Source: Streptomyces xanthophaeus
GTDB taxonomy: Bacteria > Actinomycetota > Actinomycetes > Streptomycetales > Streptomycetaceae
Length of the DNA: 64,000 nucleotides
Reading direction: 5' to 3'
NCBI RefSeq assembly: GCF_000725805.1
Contig: NZ_JOFT01000032.1
Span: 19,735-83,734, forward strand
In this document: in pieces, positions 34,438 through 43,360 of the stretch
How the letters are laid out: every line of letters starts with the position of its first letter
How positions within the stretch are numbered: the first letter of the stretch is position 1
Notes under the pieces: generated by a model
Databases searched by the model: none
The model's input: the letters and a program-made list of their open reading frames with translations, nothing else
What the model was told of the DNA's origin: nothing
Translations under genes and position numbers: made by a program

Positions 34438-35355
34438 ATGCGATGGCGTAGGCCCGGTGCGGCAGCGGCCGTGGTGGCCGCCGTCCTGCTGGGGGCCGCC
34501 GCGCCGCCGCCGGGGGGCGGTGACACCGGGCGGCAGGTGGACATCGGCGGCGGACGGAAGCTGTACCTGCAGTGCTCCGGCTCCGGAAGTCCGACAGTGG
34601 TGCTGTTGGCCGGGCTGCACGAGTCCTCCGACCCGTGGTCCCTGACCGACACCACGGCGCCCGTGCCCAAGAGCCCGGCCGTGCTGCCGGGCGTGGCCGC
34701 GTTCACCCGGGTGTGCACCTACGACCGGCCGGGCACCATCCGCTACACGCAGCCGCCGGAGCTCACCGACCGCAGCACGCCCGTACGGGGCACCCGGGCG
34801 CTGCCCGCGATGGTCCAGGACCTGGACCGGGTGCTGACGGCCGGGCACGTGCCCGGCCCGTACCTGCTGGTGGGGCACTCCTTCGGCGGGATGCTCGCGC
34901 TGGGGTACGCGCAGGAGCACCCGGAGCGGACGCACGGGCTGGTCCTGGTCGATGCGCTGGGGCCGGCGCTGAAGCCCGCGATGGGGGCGGCCTGGCCGGC
35001 GTACGTCGAAGCGCTGCGGCATCCGGGTACGCCCTTCGACGCCGATCCCGACTTCGAGCAGGTCGACGTCGAGGGCGGGGTCACCGCCCTCGACGACGGC
35101 GGCCCGCTCCCCCCGGTCCCGGTGGCGGTGCTCAGCAAGACGGAACCCTTCGCCGCGCCGGCCATGATGTCCAAGGACCTGCTGGCGAAGCTGGAGGCGG
35201 CGTGGCCCAAGGCCCAGCAGGCCCTGGTGGGCCTGCGGCCACAGACCCCGCACCTGCTGGCGACCGGTAGCGACCACTACGTGCAGCTCCACGACCCTGA
35301 CCTCACCATCGCGGCGGTCCGCCTCGTCGCGGACCGGGCTTCAGCGCAGCCCTAG
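34438..35355 (+). CDS. exported alpha/beta hydrolase
   Basis: A 305-residue alpha/beta hydrolase with an N-terminal signal (MRWRRPGAAAAVVAAVLLGA). The nucleophile elbow GHSFGG places the Ser at residue 148, the first strand reads PTVVLLAGLHESSDPW (oxyanion region), and the C-terminal His is in GSDHYVQLHDP. It likely hydrolyses an ester or amide outside the membrane; the substrate cannot be told. It starts three bases after the preceding membrane-protein gene, with GAGG overlapping that stop, which suggests coupled translation. Confidence 0.88.
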   Translation: MRWRRPGAAAAVVAAVLLGAAAPPPGGGDTGRQVDIGGGRKLYLQCSGSGSPTVVLLAGLHESSDPWSLTDTTAPVPKSPAVLPGVAAFTRVCTYDRPGTIRYTQPPELTDRSTPVRGTRALPAMVQDLDRVLTAGHVPGPYLLVGHSFGGMLALGYAQEHPERTHGLVLVDALGPALKPAMGAAWPAYVEALRHPGTPFDADPDFEQVDVEGGVTALDDGGPLPPVPVAVLSKTEPFAAPAMMSKDLLAKLEAAWPKAQQALVGLRPQTPHLLATGSDHYVQLHDPDLTIAAVRLVADRASAQP

Positions 35356-35423
35356 ACGGTCCCCGTACGAGTCGGACCCGTCGCGACGACGAGCCTGCCG
35401 GCGCGCATGGCAGGCGTGGGGAG

Positions 35424-35636
35424 TCAGGTGCCGAACAGGCGCAGTACCCGTGTGGCGTGGGGTAGGTCTTCGGGGCTGACGGCCGTTCCCGACAGGGGCA
35501 TCAGGTCCCCGTTGACGCACTGGGTGCGCTCTTGGTGGTCGATCTCCCAGTCGCGCGTCCCGGTGGTCGCGGCCGAGCTGGCGGCGTAGAGCGGACGACG
35601 GCAGCCTTGGCACCAGTAGAAGACGCGTGTGCTCAT
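35424..35636 (-). CDS. small Cys-containing protein, possibly zinc-binding
   Basis: A 70-residue protein starting MSTRVFYWCQGCRRPLYAAS. The CxxC pair at residues 9-12 and a later Cys in RTQCVNGD, together with the His in IDHQERTQC, could form a zinc ribbon. It resembles small DUF-type proteins of Streptomyces but I cannot name one. Composition and length argue for a real gene. Its start region is short and it has no obvious partner. Confidence 0.55.
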   Translation of the reverse strand: MSTRVFYWCQGCRRPLYAASSAATTGTRDWEIDHQERTQCVNGDLMPLSGTAVSPEDLPHATRVLRLFGT

Positions 35637-35849
35637 CGCGGGCTCCGGGACGATGTCGGATCGACGGCCGGGATCACAGACAAACGGAATCTCTCATTCA
35701 CACCGGCTGAAACGATCCGGCACGCCCCACGTCACCCTCTCGCTCCCGTTCGGCCGCCCCCTACCGGCCCGCCGTCCGCCCGCCGTCCGCCCGGCGGGGA
35801 CGGCGGGGACGGCGGGAGCGGGTTCGCCGAAGCCGGTGGGCCACACGCT

Positions 35850-36188
35850 TCAGAGCGCGGTCGGCCCCGCGGACGCCTCGTCGCGGCGACGGTACTCGGC
35901 GTTGATGCGCTGGGCTTCCTCCAGCTGGTCCTCAAGGACCACGATGCGGCAGGCCGCCTCGATCGGGGTGCCCTGGTCGACGAGTTCCCGCGCCCTGGCG
36001 GCGATGCGCAGCTGGTAGCGGGAGTAGCGGCGGTGGCCGCCCTCGGAGCGCAGCGGGGTGATGAGGCGGGCTTCGCCGATGGCACGGAGGAAGCCCTGGG
36101 TGGTGCCGAGCATCTCGGCGGCCCGGCCCATCGTGTAGGCGGGGTAGTCGTCGTCATCGAGACGGCCGAACGAGTCGTCTGCTGTCAT
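35850..36188 (-). CDS. MerR-type helix-turn-helix regulator
   Basis: A 112-residue protein. A MerR-like winged helix covers residues 20-85: YTMGRAAEMLGTTQGFLRAI is the recognition unit and RLITPLRSEGGHRRYSRYQL the wing. A coiled-coil (CRIVVLEDQLEEAQRINAEY) then mediates dimerisation. No Cys-rich or ligand domain follows, so the signal is unknown. ATG 36188 has GAGAGG upstream and is preferred over the start at 36209. A strong hairpin sits 27 bases upstream in the probable leader. Confidence 0.87.
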   Translation of the reverse strand: MTADDSFGRLDDDDYPAYTMGRAAEMLGTTQGFLRAIGEARLITPLRSEGGHRRYSRYQLRIAARARELVDQGTPIEAACRIVVLEDQLEEAQRINAEYRRRDEASAGPTAL

Positions 36189-36214
36189 TTGCACCTCTCT
36201 GCGAAACACGTTGA

Positions 36215-36247
36215 GGGGCCCTGGCGCCGTACCGGCACCAGGGCCCC
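36215..36247. promoter_or_regulatory. stem-loop in the leader of the MerR-type gene
   Basis: A 15-bp stem with one mismatch and a three-base loop (36215-36229 with 36233-36247). Its near edge is 27 bases upstream of the start codon. It may be an attenuator if transcription starts farther upstream, or the end of an upstream transcript. Confidence 0.5.
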
Positions 36248-36845
36248 GAAGGAACTGCTACACCATCTGCCGACCCTCGTACAGCGTCGGCCCTCTGTTT
36301 CCGCTGATCCGACCGATATTCTGCCGGAGATGCGGGGATCGCGATTGCTTGACCGGAGACCACCTCGCTATCGATGTCCTGCGGTACCCGGGCTCATCAC
36401 TTGCGCCCGGGCGATCCTGATGGCGCCTCGTTCCTCCGTTCCTCCCTCGGCGATCAACTGCTTTCCAAGCGGGTCCTGCGAACTGCACTTACTTCCACCG
36501 CGTCAACTGCGGTACCTCTCATGGCGGCCCCTGATGACTGCGGGCCACCCGGTCCGGTCGTCAGTCCCGTCGCCGTCCTGCAACAACCGTGGCTTCGACA
36601 CTCCACCACCGCACCGTCCTGCGGGTACTGCTGCCCGGCAGTTCGTCTCTGCCGGGCCTTGCTTGATCTCGGCTACGTGAGAAACCATAGCCACACCGTT
36701 GGCGAATGTCTACTGCGGCGAGGATAGATTTTCACGCGCTCGCCAGTGAGGTAATCGGCTGTTCCCGGGTTGCGCAGTGGGCGTCGCCCATTCGGCGGCA
36801 GTGCAGCGGGCGGTGAGCCGGAGCACCGGCGGGTAGGACACCACC
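36248..36845. other. gene-free region with a terminator-like hairpin
   Basis: I see no convincing protein gene in about 600 bases. Third-position bias is absent in all frames and the GC content falls below the local level. A hairpin at 36634-36641 with 36649-36656 (CCCGGCAG paired with CTGCCGGG), followed on the plus strand by CCTTGCTT, resembles an intrinsic terminator with no gene upstream of it. That leaves room for a small RNA ending there. Confidence 0.45.
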
Positions 36846-37709
36846 ATGAACGTGCCCACGACCGGCGGCCGGAACCTGCGGGAGCAGCTCGGCTCGGCGC
36901 TGTTCAGCCGGGTGGCCGGACCGTCGGGCCCCGCAAACCGCGCGCGGATCCACGACACGCCAGGACCCCGCTGGTTCGGCGCCGACCGGCCCATCCGTAC
37001 GGTGCACGGCGACGCCTCGATGTTCGTCGGGGGCCTGAGCGCGCTCCTGCTCCAGTCCCTGCACCCGCTCGCCATGGCCGCCGTCGCCGGCCACTCCGGC
37101 TTCCGCGGCGACCCGTGGGGCAGGCTCCAGCGGACGAGCACCTTCCTGGCTGTCACCACGTACGGCACCGCGCGGGACGCGCAGGACGCCGTCGACCGGG
37201 TTCGGGCGGTTCACGAACGCATCAGGGGCACGACCGCGGCGGGCGAACCCTACCGGGCGGCCGATCCCCACCTGCTGGGCTGGGTGCACGCGGCCGAAGT
37301 CGACAGCTTCCTGCGGGCGCACCAGCGCTTCGGCGCGCACCCGCTGGACGCGGCGGGCTGCGACGCCTACGTCCGGGACACCGCGCGGGTGGCGGCGGCG
37401 CTCGGCGTGCTGGATCCGCCCCGTGACCGGGCCTCACTGACCGCCCTGCTGGCGGAGTACCGGCCGGAACTGCGGGCCACCCCCGAGGCCCTCGACGCGG
37501 CCCGCTTCGTCCTCCACCAGCCACCACTGCCCTGGCCCGCCCGCGCGCCGTACGCGCTCCTCGCCGCGAACGCGATCGCCCTGCTGCCCCCGTGGTCGGC
37601 ATCCCTGCTCGGCCTGCGCCCTCCCACGGGACGGTGGGAGACCTGCGTACGCCTGTCCGGGCACGCCCTGACGCGAACGATCCGCTGGGCGATGGCGCCG
37701 CCGCGCTGA
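36846..37709 (+). CDS. MpaB-type oxygenase (DUF2236)
   Basis: A 287-residue protein of the oxygenase MpaB/rubber oxygenase catalytic-domain family. The heme-side segment VHGDASMFVGGLSALLLQSLHPLAMAAVAGHS carries the conserved His and a helical HPxAMAGV-like motif, and the WVHAAEVDSFLRAHQRF segment is also typical. These proteins are heme-containing oxygenases in characterised cases, but substrates vary. No signal peptide is present. ATG 36846 is the first start in the frame. It is monocistronic, lying upstream of the tRNA gene. Confidence 0.87.
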   Translation: MNVPTTGGRNLREQLGSALFSRVAGPSGPANRARIHDTPGPRWFGADRPIRTVHGDASMFVGGLSALLLQSLHPLAMAAVAGHSGFRGDPWGRLQRTSTFLAVTTYGTARDAQDAVDRVRAVHERIRGTTAAGEPYRAADPHLLGWVHAAEVDSFLRAHQRFGAHPLDAAGCDAYVRDTARVAAALGVLDPPRDRASLTALLAEYRPELRATPEALDAARFVLHQPPLPWPARAPYALLAANAIALLPPWSASLLGLRPPTGRWETCVRLSGHALTRTIRWAMAPPR

Positions 37710-37781
37710 GCCTCGCCCCCGGCGTCCCGGAGAAACCTGGTCGAGCGTCGTCGATCCATACCGTAGGGTTGGGTTCACCGA

Positions 37782-37855
37782 CGCGGGGTGGAGCAGCTCG
37801 GTAGCTCGCTGGGCTCATAACCCAGAGGTCGCAGGTTCAAATCCTGTCCCCGCTA
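37782..37855 (+). tRNA. initiator tRNA-fMet (CAT anticodon)
   Basis: A 74-nt cloverleaf with anticodon CAT in the loop CTCATAA. The three G:C pairs at the base of the anticodon stem (GGG with CCC) mark it as an initiator. The first acceptor position is unpaired (C opposite T), which is the formylation signal. T-arm GGTTCAAAT is standard. CCA is not encoded and is added after transcription. Confidence 0.95.
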
Positions 37856-37862
37856 CTGACCG

Positions 37863-37896
37863 GAAGGGCCCGGATCCATATGGATCCGGGCCCTTC
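37863..37896 (+). terminator. perfect 34-bp palindromic terminator
   Basis: Two 17-base arms are exact complements with no spacer, giving a perfect palindrome. It begins eight bases after the tRNA and ends transcription; it also lies nine bases beyond the stop of the converging kinase gene and can serve both. Confidence 0.8.
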
Positions 37897-37904
37897 TGTC
37901 GTAC

Positions 37905-40376
37905 TCATACCGGGGTGGGTTCGACGGCGGACCAGCCCTTGGCCGTCGGGGTGAAGACGACTCCGCCCACCACCAGGAAGCCGGGCGGGCCGTCCGGACC
38001 GGGGCGGACCCCTCCCGGGACGGTGAACCGGCCGGTCTGCTTGTGGGACGCCAGGTCGATCACCACCCCCGTGGACCGGCACCGCACGTACGCCAGCCCG
38101 TCGGTCACCACCACCGCGTTCGAGGCCTCCGGGCGCTCCGGGTCGGTGCAGTCCTCGGCCAGCGGGACCCGCCACACGGCGCCGCCGGTCTGCTGGTCGA
38201 GCTCCATGAAGGCCGGTTCTCCCTCCGACGCGCTCGCCATCAGGTACACCTTGCCACCGGCCACGGCCGGTCCGGACAGCGTCGTGCCGGCGTACGGGAT
38301 GTCCGTGCTCCGCCGCCTCGCCGGATCACCGCGCAGCACGCCCGCCCCGTTCTCCTTGCTGCACAGGAAGACGGTCGCGTCGGACTCGTCCCGGGCCAGC
38401 GTCAGTCCGCGCGTCTCGCACGTCCCGGGCATCGTGAAACGGGTGCCGTCCTCGGGGGTCCCGAAGGGCAGCTTCTTCCCCGTACCCCCGTCGAGGGCGG
38501 TCACGAAGGTCTGGAACCCCATGTCGGGCTTCTGGGAGCGCCCTTGTACGTACACCCGGTCCGCGGCCACCCGCAGCGCCGGATAGCCGTCCTCGGACTC
38601 CGGCACGGACTGCTGCCACAGGGACTTCCCGTACCGGGTCTCCAGGGCCGTGACCGTGCCGGACAGGTTGACCGCGAACACCCGGCTGCCGTCCGCGTCG
38701 AGCACGGGCCGCAACAGCTTGTCCTTCGTCGGGAATTTCCACCGGGGGGCGCCGTCGGCGAGGTCCAGCGCGGTGAACCCCTTGCGGCCGAGCACGATCA
38801 CCGTGTGGGTGCCCGCGACCGGTCCGGGGGCCACCAGCGGGGCCTGCCCCTCCACGAAGTCCTCCAGGAGCTGCCCCCACAGCATCTCGCCGGTAGCCGC
38901 GTCGAACCGGCTGAGCACATCACCCGTACTGCCCTTGGGGCCGGGCGCCGTACATACCAGCGAGGAGTCCGCGTACGCGCAGGAGCCCTTGTTCTCCTCG
39001 CTGTTCCAGGCCCGCCAGCCGGCGGGGCGCCGGGCGGGCGTGTCCGCGTAGGCACGGCTGCCGGCCGCGCTGCCGCCGTCGGTGGCCAGGTAGGGGGCGA
39101 GGGTCCCGGTGACCGACGGCCCGCCGGGCGTACGCCCCGCGCCGTCGGGGTTCCCCGAGGGAGCCGCGGAGGACCGAGGGGCCTTCGCGCCCTCCCCCGG
39201 GCCGTCGTCCGCCTGGAAGAACCGCAGGTAGACCCCGCCGCCGGCCAGCAACGAAACCGCGAGCGCCCCGGCCAGGAGAACGCGCCGACGGGGCCGGCGG
39301 CGCCGCGCGGCCGACGCGTCCCCGACTTCCCCGGTCGGCGGCCCGGAGCGTCGGGTGAGCAGCCCGCCCCTGCCGGACGCGCGGGAACCGGCCGAACCGG
39401 ATGCCAGGTCCCCTTCCGGTGCCGGCTCCGCCGGGTGCTCCGCGGTGGAGGCGCCGGCGCCGGGCCACGAGCCGGAATCGGGCCCGCTGGGGCCGGCGGT
39501 GTCCCCGCCTCGGCGCCCGCCCTGGTCCCCGCCCTGGTCCCCGCCCTCGCGGAGCGGGGTCTGCCAGTCGGCCGCCGGGATCTGCGCCAGCGCGGCCAGC
39601 AGCTCGTCCGGCCCCGGTCTGGCGCCCGCCTCCTTGGCCAGGCACGCACCGACCACGGCTCGCAGCGGATCGGCCAGCGCACCGAGGTCCGGCGCCTCCG
39701 ACACCACGCGGTAGGCCGTCATGTAGTGCGAGTCCGCGTCGAAGGGCCCCCGTCCGGTCGCCGCGAACACCAGCACCGACCCCAGCGAGAACACGTCCGA
39801 CGACGCCCGGACCCGGGCCGGGGCCGACAGTTGCTCCGGCGACATGTACGGCGGCGTCCCGAGGATCTGCCCGGTCGAGGTCAGCGTCTGCTGCCCGGCC
39901 GCCCGCGAGATCCCGAAGTCGATGACCCTCGGCCCGTCGTCCGTCAGCATGACGTTGTCCGGCTTCAGATCGCGGTGGATCACCCCGGTGGTGTGCAGCT
40001 CGCGCAGCGCCTCCACCAGTCCCAGGGCGAGCACGCGCAGCGCGTTCCCGCGCAGCGGCCCCTCCGCCTTGACCCGCGCGCCCAACGTCCGCCCCGGCAC
40101 CAGCTGGGTCGCCATCCAGGGCCGCTCCGCGTCCGGGTCGGCATCCACCACCGCAGCGGTGAAGGCCCCGCTCACCCGCCGGGCGGCCGCGACCTCCTGC
40201 CGGAACCGGGTCCGGAACTCCGGGTCGTCGGCGAACTGCTGGTGCACCAGCTTGACGGCGACGAGGCGCCCCGAAGCGGCCCGCCCCGAGTACACCGTGC
40301 CCATCCCGCCCGACCCCAGCCGGGCAATCAGGGCATACCCACCGATCGCCCGCGGATCCCCGTCCCGCAGTGTCAT
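37905..40376 (-). CDS. Ser/Thr protein kinase with PQQ-like extracellular sensor
   Basis: An 823-residue membrane kinase. The N-terminal Hanks-type domain has the Gly loop GSGGMG at 21-26, Lys42 in VAVKL, HRDLKPDN with catalytic D136, and DFG at 153-155; the activation loop runs to PPYMSPEQL. A Pro/Gly-rich linker precedes one transmembrane helix near 370-390 (RRRVLLAGALAVSLLAGGG). The C-terminal half is a repeat of PQQ/Trp-docking blades (MLWGQLLEDF, VTALETRYGKSLWQQ, GAVWRVPLAED), a propeller that probably senses an extracellular ligand. I choose ATG 40376, next to the kinase domain. It converges on the tRNA gene. Confidence 0.93.
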   Translation of the reverse strand: MTLRDGDPRAIGGYALIARLGSGGMGTVYSGRAASGRLVAVKLVHQQFADDPEFRTRFRQEVAAARRVSGAFTAAVVDADPDAERPWMATQLVPGRTLGARVKAEGPLRGNALRVLALGLVEALRELHTTGVIHRDLKPDNVMLTDDGPRVIDFGISRAAGQQTLTSTGQILGTPPYMSPEQLSAPARVRASSDVFSLGSVLVFAATGRGPFDADSHYMTAYRVVSEAPDLGALADPLRAVVGACLAKEAGARPGPDELLAALAQIPAADWQTPLREGGDQGGDQGGRRGGDTAGPSGPDSGSWPGAGASTAEHPAEPAPEGDLASGSAGSRASGRGGLLTRRSGPPTGEVGDASAARRRRPRRRVLLAGALAVSLLAGGGVYLRFFQADDGPGEGAKAPRSSAAPSGNPDGAGRTPGGPSVTGTLAPYLATDGGSAAGSRAYADTPARRPAGWRAWNSEENKGSCAYADSSLVCTAPGPKGSTGDVLSRFDAATGEMLWGQLLEDFVEGQAPLVAPGPVAGTHTVIVLGRKGFTALDLADGAPRWKFPTKDKLLRPVLDADGSRVFAVNLSGTVTALETRYGKSLWQQSVPESEDGYPALRVAADRVYVQGRSQKPDMGFQTFVTALDGGTGKKLPFGTPEDGTRFTMPGTCETRGLTLARDESDATVFLCSKENGAGVLRGDPARRRSTDIPYAGTTLSGPAVAGGKVYLMASASEGEPAFMELDQQTGGAVWRVPLAEDCTDPERPEASNAVVVTDGLAYVRCRSTGVVIDLASHKQTGRFTVPGGVRPGPDGPPGFLVVGGVVFTPTAKGWSAVEPTPV

Positions 40377-40465
40377 GTCACGCCCCGCCCACCGGTGTAC
40401 GTCCGTCGGCGGCACCCTATCCCGGCGACCTAAAAACCCGTACGGGGGCGGTGCCCGCCCCGCCG

Positions 40466-40759
40466 TCACGCCTCGCTCGTCGTCGACCGGCGGACGCGAC
40501 GGATACGGATCGGGCCACGGGCTCGCGTCGGCTCGACGGCCCGGCCCGCCTGGGTGATTTCCACCTCGCCGGCCGCGACCAGGCGACGGGCGGCGCGGCG
40601 GGCCGGTTCCATGAGCGCGCGCCAGCCGTCGCCGTCTCCTGCGTGCACCGCTCGCGCCGCGTCGGAAGGGCAGATCGTCGCAGTCGGGCCACGACGCTCC
40701 AGGAGCTCCAGGATGGCTCGTTCCAAGCGCCGGTCCGTGTCCCGTTCGATGTCCGCCAC
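40466..40759 (-). CDS. DUF3253 protein
   Basis: A 97-residue protein that matches DUF3253 closely: AILELLERRGPTATICPSDA, then ALMEPARRAARRLVAAGEVE and a C-terminal RGPIRIRR. The predicted fold is a winged helix, so nucleic-acid binding is possible. No function is known to me. It is upstream of the kinase gene on the same strand with about 90 bases between them. Confidence 0.88.
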   Translation of the reverse strand: MADIERDTDRRLERAILELLERRGPTATICPSDAARAVHAGDGDGWRALMEPARRAARRLVAAGEVEITQAGRAVEPTRARGPIRIRRVRRSTTSEA

Positions 40760-41193
40760 TCCCCCAGTCTCGCAGCGGCGATGGCGCGCGGCCTGTCAGC
40801 GGCGGCCCGCCCCCACGGCAGCGAACCTTGGGGGGCGGTCCGCCTCCGGCCCCGCCGGGCGGCGTCCGAGTTTCCTCGCAGTTCAGTTCCAGGTGCTCTG
40901 CCGGGGGGATGGACGGGGTTCAGCCCGCTGCCGTGTCGAGCAGCAGCTTTGCGGCCGTCGCGACGGCCGGGGCCGGGCCGTCGCGTGCAGCCCGCGCGTC
41001 AACACCGCCTTGACGTATGCCCTTTACAAGCAAGAGTCACGGAAATATCCGCTTTAGGTAACACGCGGCCTTTTAGCCGGTTTCAGTCGCAACTCAGGGC
41101 AGAGTGTGCCTCCTCGGCAGGACGCCGGGAACTGCTCGAACCCGCCCGGCCCGCACGAGGCCGGTCCGGCTGACCGTTGAAGGGGCCATCCGT
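40760..41193. other. intergenic region
   Basis: About 430 bases without a supported gene. The last 200 bases before the lamin-tail gene are AT-richer. They include a TTGACG hexamer at 41010, a CGGA-N4-TCCG inverted repeat at 41040-41051 and TTTTAGCC at 41071, probably that gene's promoter. Confidence 0.45.
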
Positions 41194-41670
41194 ATGTCTG
41201 CTTCTGTCGCCACCCGCCGCACGCTCGCCGCGATCCTGGCCGCCGGCGCCCTGATCGGGGCCGCAGCGGTGCCGGCCACCGCCGACGACAACCGGCGCGA
41301 CCACCGCGGCCAGCGCTCCTCCCTCGTCATCGGCGATGTGCGCAACGACGGCCGCGGGCGCGACAACCGCGCCCTGAACAGCGAGTGGGTCGAGGTTCGG
41401 AACAACGGGCGCCACAGCGCCGAACTCCGCGGCTTCACCCTCACCGACCAGCAGGGCAACCGCTACCGCTTCAAGGGCTTCCGCCTGGACGGCCGCTCCA
41501 GCGTCAGGATCCACACCGGGCAGGGCCGCGACACCCGGCAGGACCTCTACCAGGACCGCCGCCACCAGATCTGGGACGAGCGCGACACCGCCACCCTCCG
41601 CGACAACCGCGGCAACGTCATCGACACCCAGGCCTGGGGCCGCCGCGGACACCACCACCGCAGCCACTGA
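41194..41670 (+). CDS. secreted lamin-tail-domain protein
   Basis: A 158-residue exported protein. The signal peptide is residues 1-30 (AAILAAGALIGAAAVPATA). The mature part is a single lamin-tail (LTD) domain: LVIGDVRNDGRGRDNRALNS, EWVEVRNNGRHSAELRGFTL, GNRYRFKGFRLDGRSSVRIH and a closing strand DTATLRDNRGNVID. LTD domains of bacteria usually bind or decorate surface proteins or nucleases. Here the domain stands alone, giving an adhesion or binding role by inference. ATG 41194 has AAGGGG upstream. The C-terminus is His-rich (HHHRSH). Confidence 0.82.
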   Translation: MSASVATRRTLAAILAAGALIGAAAVPATADDNRRDHRGQRSSLVIGDVRNDGRGRDNRALNSEWVEVRNNGRHSAELRGFTLTDQQGNRYRFKGFRLDGRSSVRIHTGQGRDTRQDLYQDRRHQIWDERDTATLRDNRGNVIDTQAWGRRGHHHRSH

Positions 41671-41776
41671 CCCCAGGGCCACACCCCGGCGCGACGCCCC
41701 GGAGCGGCGGCGTCGCGCCCGGCACGCAGGACGGGGACGGCGGCCCGGGCCGTGCCGGTCGTGGGGCTCCGGGCGT

Positions 41777-42418
41777 CTACGGCGCGGGCGCGGGCGTCGG
41801 CTTGGGGTCCGTCTGCGGCCACGCCGCCAGCGCCGCGTCGACCACGCGGTCCAGTGTTTCTCGATCGGCCCCGTCGCACGCCTGCTGGTTCATGCCCTGG
41901 ACGACAGCCGCGTAGAAGGCGGCCAGCCCGTCGGCGTCCACGTGCGCAGGCAGGAGTCCCGCGTCGACGTCGGAGCGGATGCGGGTGGCGATCGAAGCCT
42001 TGGTCCCCTCGCGCATCGCACGCAGCTGGGCCTTCACATCCTGCGAGCCGGGGCCGCAATTGGTCGCTGCCGAGATGATGAGGCAGCCCGGAGGGTGGCT
42101 CGGGTCGGTGTAGTCGGCGGCGAGGTGCCGCAGCAGCGCGGCGATGTCGGAGCGGGCGTCCGGGCCCTGCGGCACCGGGGTTCCGTACGTGCGCACGTAG
42201 AGCGCCACGGCCTCGTCGAACAGTTGCCGCTTGTCGCCGAAGGCGGCGTACAGGCTCGGCGGGTTGATCCCCATCGCCGCGGTGAGCGAGGCGACCGACG
42301 TCGTCTCGTAACCGTGGGTCCAGAACTCCCGCAGGGCGGCGGCCAGGGCCTGGTCGCGGTCGAAGGCGCGGCGGCTGCGCCTGGGGGCGGCCTTGGCCGG
42401 GGTGTGTCCGCTGCTCAT
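41777..42418 (-). CDS. TetR/AcrR family regulator
   Basis: A 213-residue regulator. The helix-turn-helix is at about residues 18-62 (RDQALAAALREFWTHGYETTSV then LTAAMGINPPSLYAAFGDK). The ligand domain resembles the AcrR/YxaF-type subgroup that ends with a helix carrying LAAFYAAVVQGMNQQA. It is divergent from an alpha/beta hydrolase, with palindromes between the two, so it probably represses that gene and itself. The effector is unknown. Confidence 0.93.
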   Translation of the reverse strand: MSSGHTPAKAAPRRSRRAFDRDQALAAALREFWTHGYETTSVASLTAAMGINPPSLYAAFGDKRQLFDEAVALYVRTYGTPVPQGPDARSDIAALLRHLAADYTDPSHPPGCLIISAATNCGPGSQDVKAQLRAMREGTKASIATRIRSDVDAGLLPAHVDADGLAAFYAAVVQGMNQQACDGADRETLDRVVDAALAAWPQTDPKPTPAPAP

Positions 42419-42441
42419 GTGGACAGCCTACCGGCCGGCCG

Positions 42442-42506
42442 TAGCGATCGCTAAAGCAGCTCTGTTAGGGTCTGCTCATCGCCTAGCTTTAGTGACCGAT
42501 AAAGCT
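42442..42506. promoter_or_regulatory. operator candidates between TetR gene and hydrolase
   Basis: A perfect 12-bp palindrome TAGCGATCGCTA at 42442-42453 and an inverted repeat AGCTTTA-N8-TAAAGCT at 42485-42506 lie in the 126-bp divergent region. The second is 39 bases upstream of the hydrolase start. Either could bind the TetR protein. Confidence 0.55.
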
Positions 42507-42544
42507 GTGCGACGGCCCAGCCGACCCCACGAGAGGGACCTCCG

Positions 42545-43336
42545 ATGACCACGACCACACCCGCCGCCTTCGCCCGTACCGTCCGGGGCACCGGCCCCGG
42601 CCTCCTCCTCGCCCACGGCGCGGGCGGCGGCATCGAGGCCAACTACGGACCGATCATGGACGGGCTCGCCGCACGGCACACCGTCGTCGGGGTCGACTAC
42701 CCCGGCACCGGCGCCACCCCGAAGGCGCAGGCTCCTCTGGAGATCGACGAGCTCGCGGAGCAGCTGATAGCGGCAGCCGACGCCGAAGGCCTCGACACCT
42801 TCGCGGTGAGCGGGTACTCCCTGGGCGGACCCGTCGCGATCCGGCTCGCCACGCTCCACCCCGAACGGGTCAGCTCGCTCGTTTTGAGCGCGACGCTCGC
42901 GCACGCAGACACGCGCACCCACGTCGCCGCCTCCATCTGGCACGAGCTGTTCGAGGGCGGTCAGCACACCGTGCTCGCCCAATACCTGAACCTGATGGCG
43001 CTGAGCGAACCGGTCCTGAACTCCCTCACCCCGGCCCAGGTCCGCACCGCTGCCGAGCAGCTGGCGCCCGCACTCCCCCTCGGCACCCCGGAACAGGTCG
43101 ACCTGGTCCGGAGGGTCGACGTGCGCGGCGACCTCGCCGGCATCGCCGTACCGACGCTCGTCGTGGTCACCACCGCGGATCCGCTCGTCTCCCCGAGCCT
43201 CCAGCGGGAGCTGGCCGCTTCCCTCCCCACTGCCGAGGTCGCCGAACTCCACACCGGACACATGCCGTTCGCAGAGCGTCCGCAGGAGTGGCTCGACCTC
43301 ATCAGCGACTTCCTCACACGGAACCGGGAGCACTGA
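42545..43336 (+). CDS. alpha/beta hydrolase
   Basis: A 263-residue alpha/beta hydrolase. The nucleophile elbow SGYSLGG has Ser92, with an oxyanion-strand GLLLAHGAGGGIEANY, the acid residue probably in VTTADPLV, and the His in HTGHMPF. The small cap suggests an ester or lactone substrate. It has no signal peptide. The gene is divergent from the TetR regulator, which probably controls it. GAGAGGG lies upstream of ATG 42545. Confidence 0.9.
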   Translation: MTTTTPAAFARTVRGTGPGLLLAHGAGGGIEANYGPIMDGLAARHTVVGVDYPGTGATPKAQAPLEIDELAEQLIAAADAEGLDTFAVSGYSLGGPVAIRLATLHPERVSSLVLSATLAHADTRTHVAASIWHELFEGGQHTVLAQYLNLMALSEPVLNSLTPAQVRTAAEQLAPALPLGTPEQVDLVRRVDVRGDLAGIAVPTLVVVTTADPLVSPSLQRELAASLPTAEVAELHTGHMPFAERPQEWLDLISDFLTRNREH

Positions 43337-43360
43337 CGACCCCGACCACCCTGTGATCTA

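Noticed and set aside
37863..37896. Attachment site or recombination site at the tRNA palindrome
   Set aside because: No integrase gene, no direct repeat of the tRNA 3' end and no foreign gene block lie nearby, so a terminator is the simpler reading.
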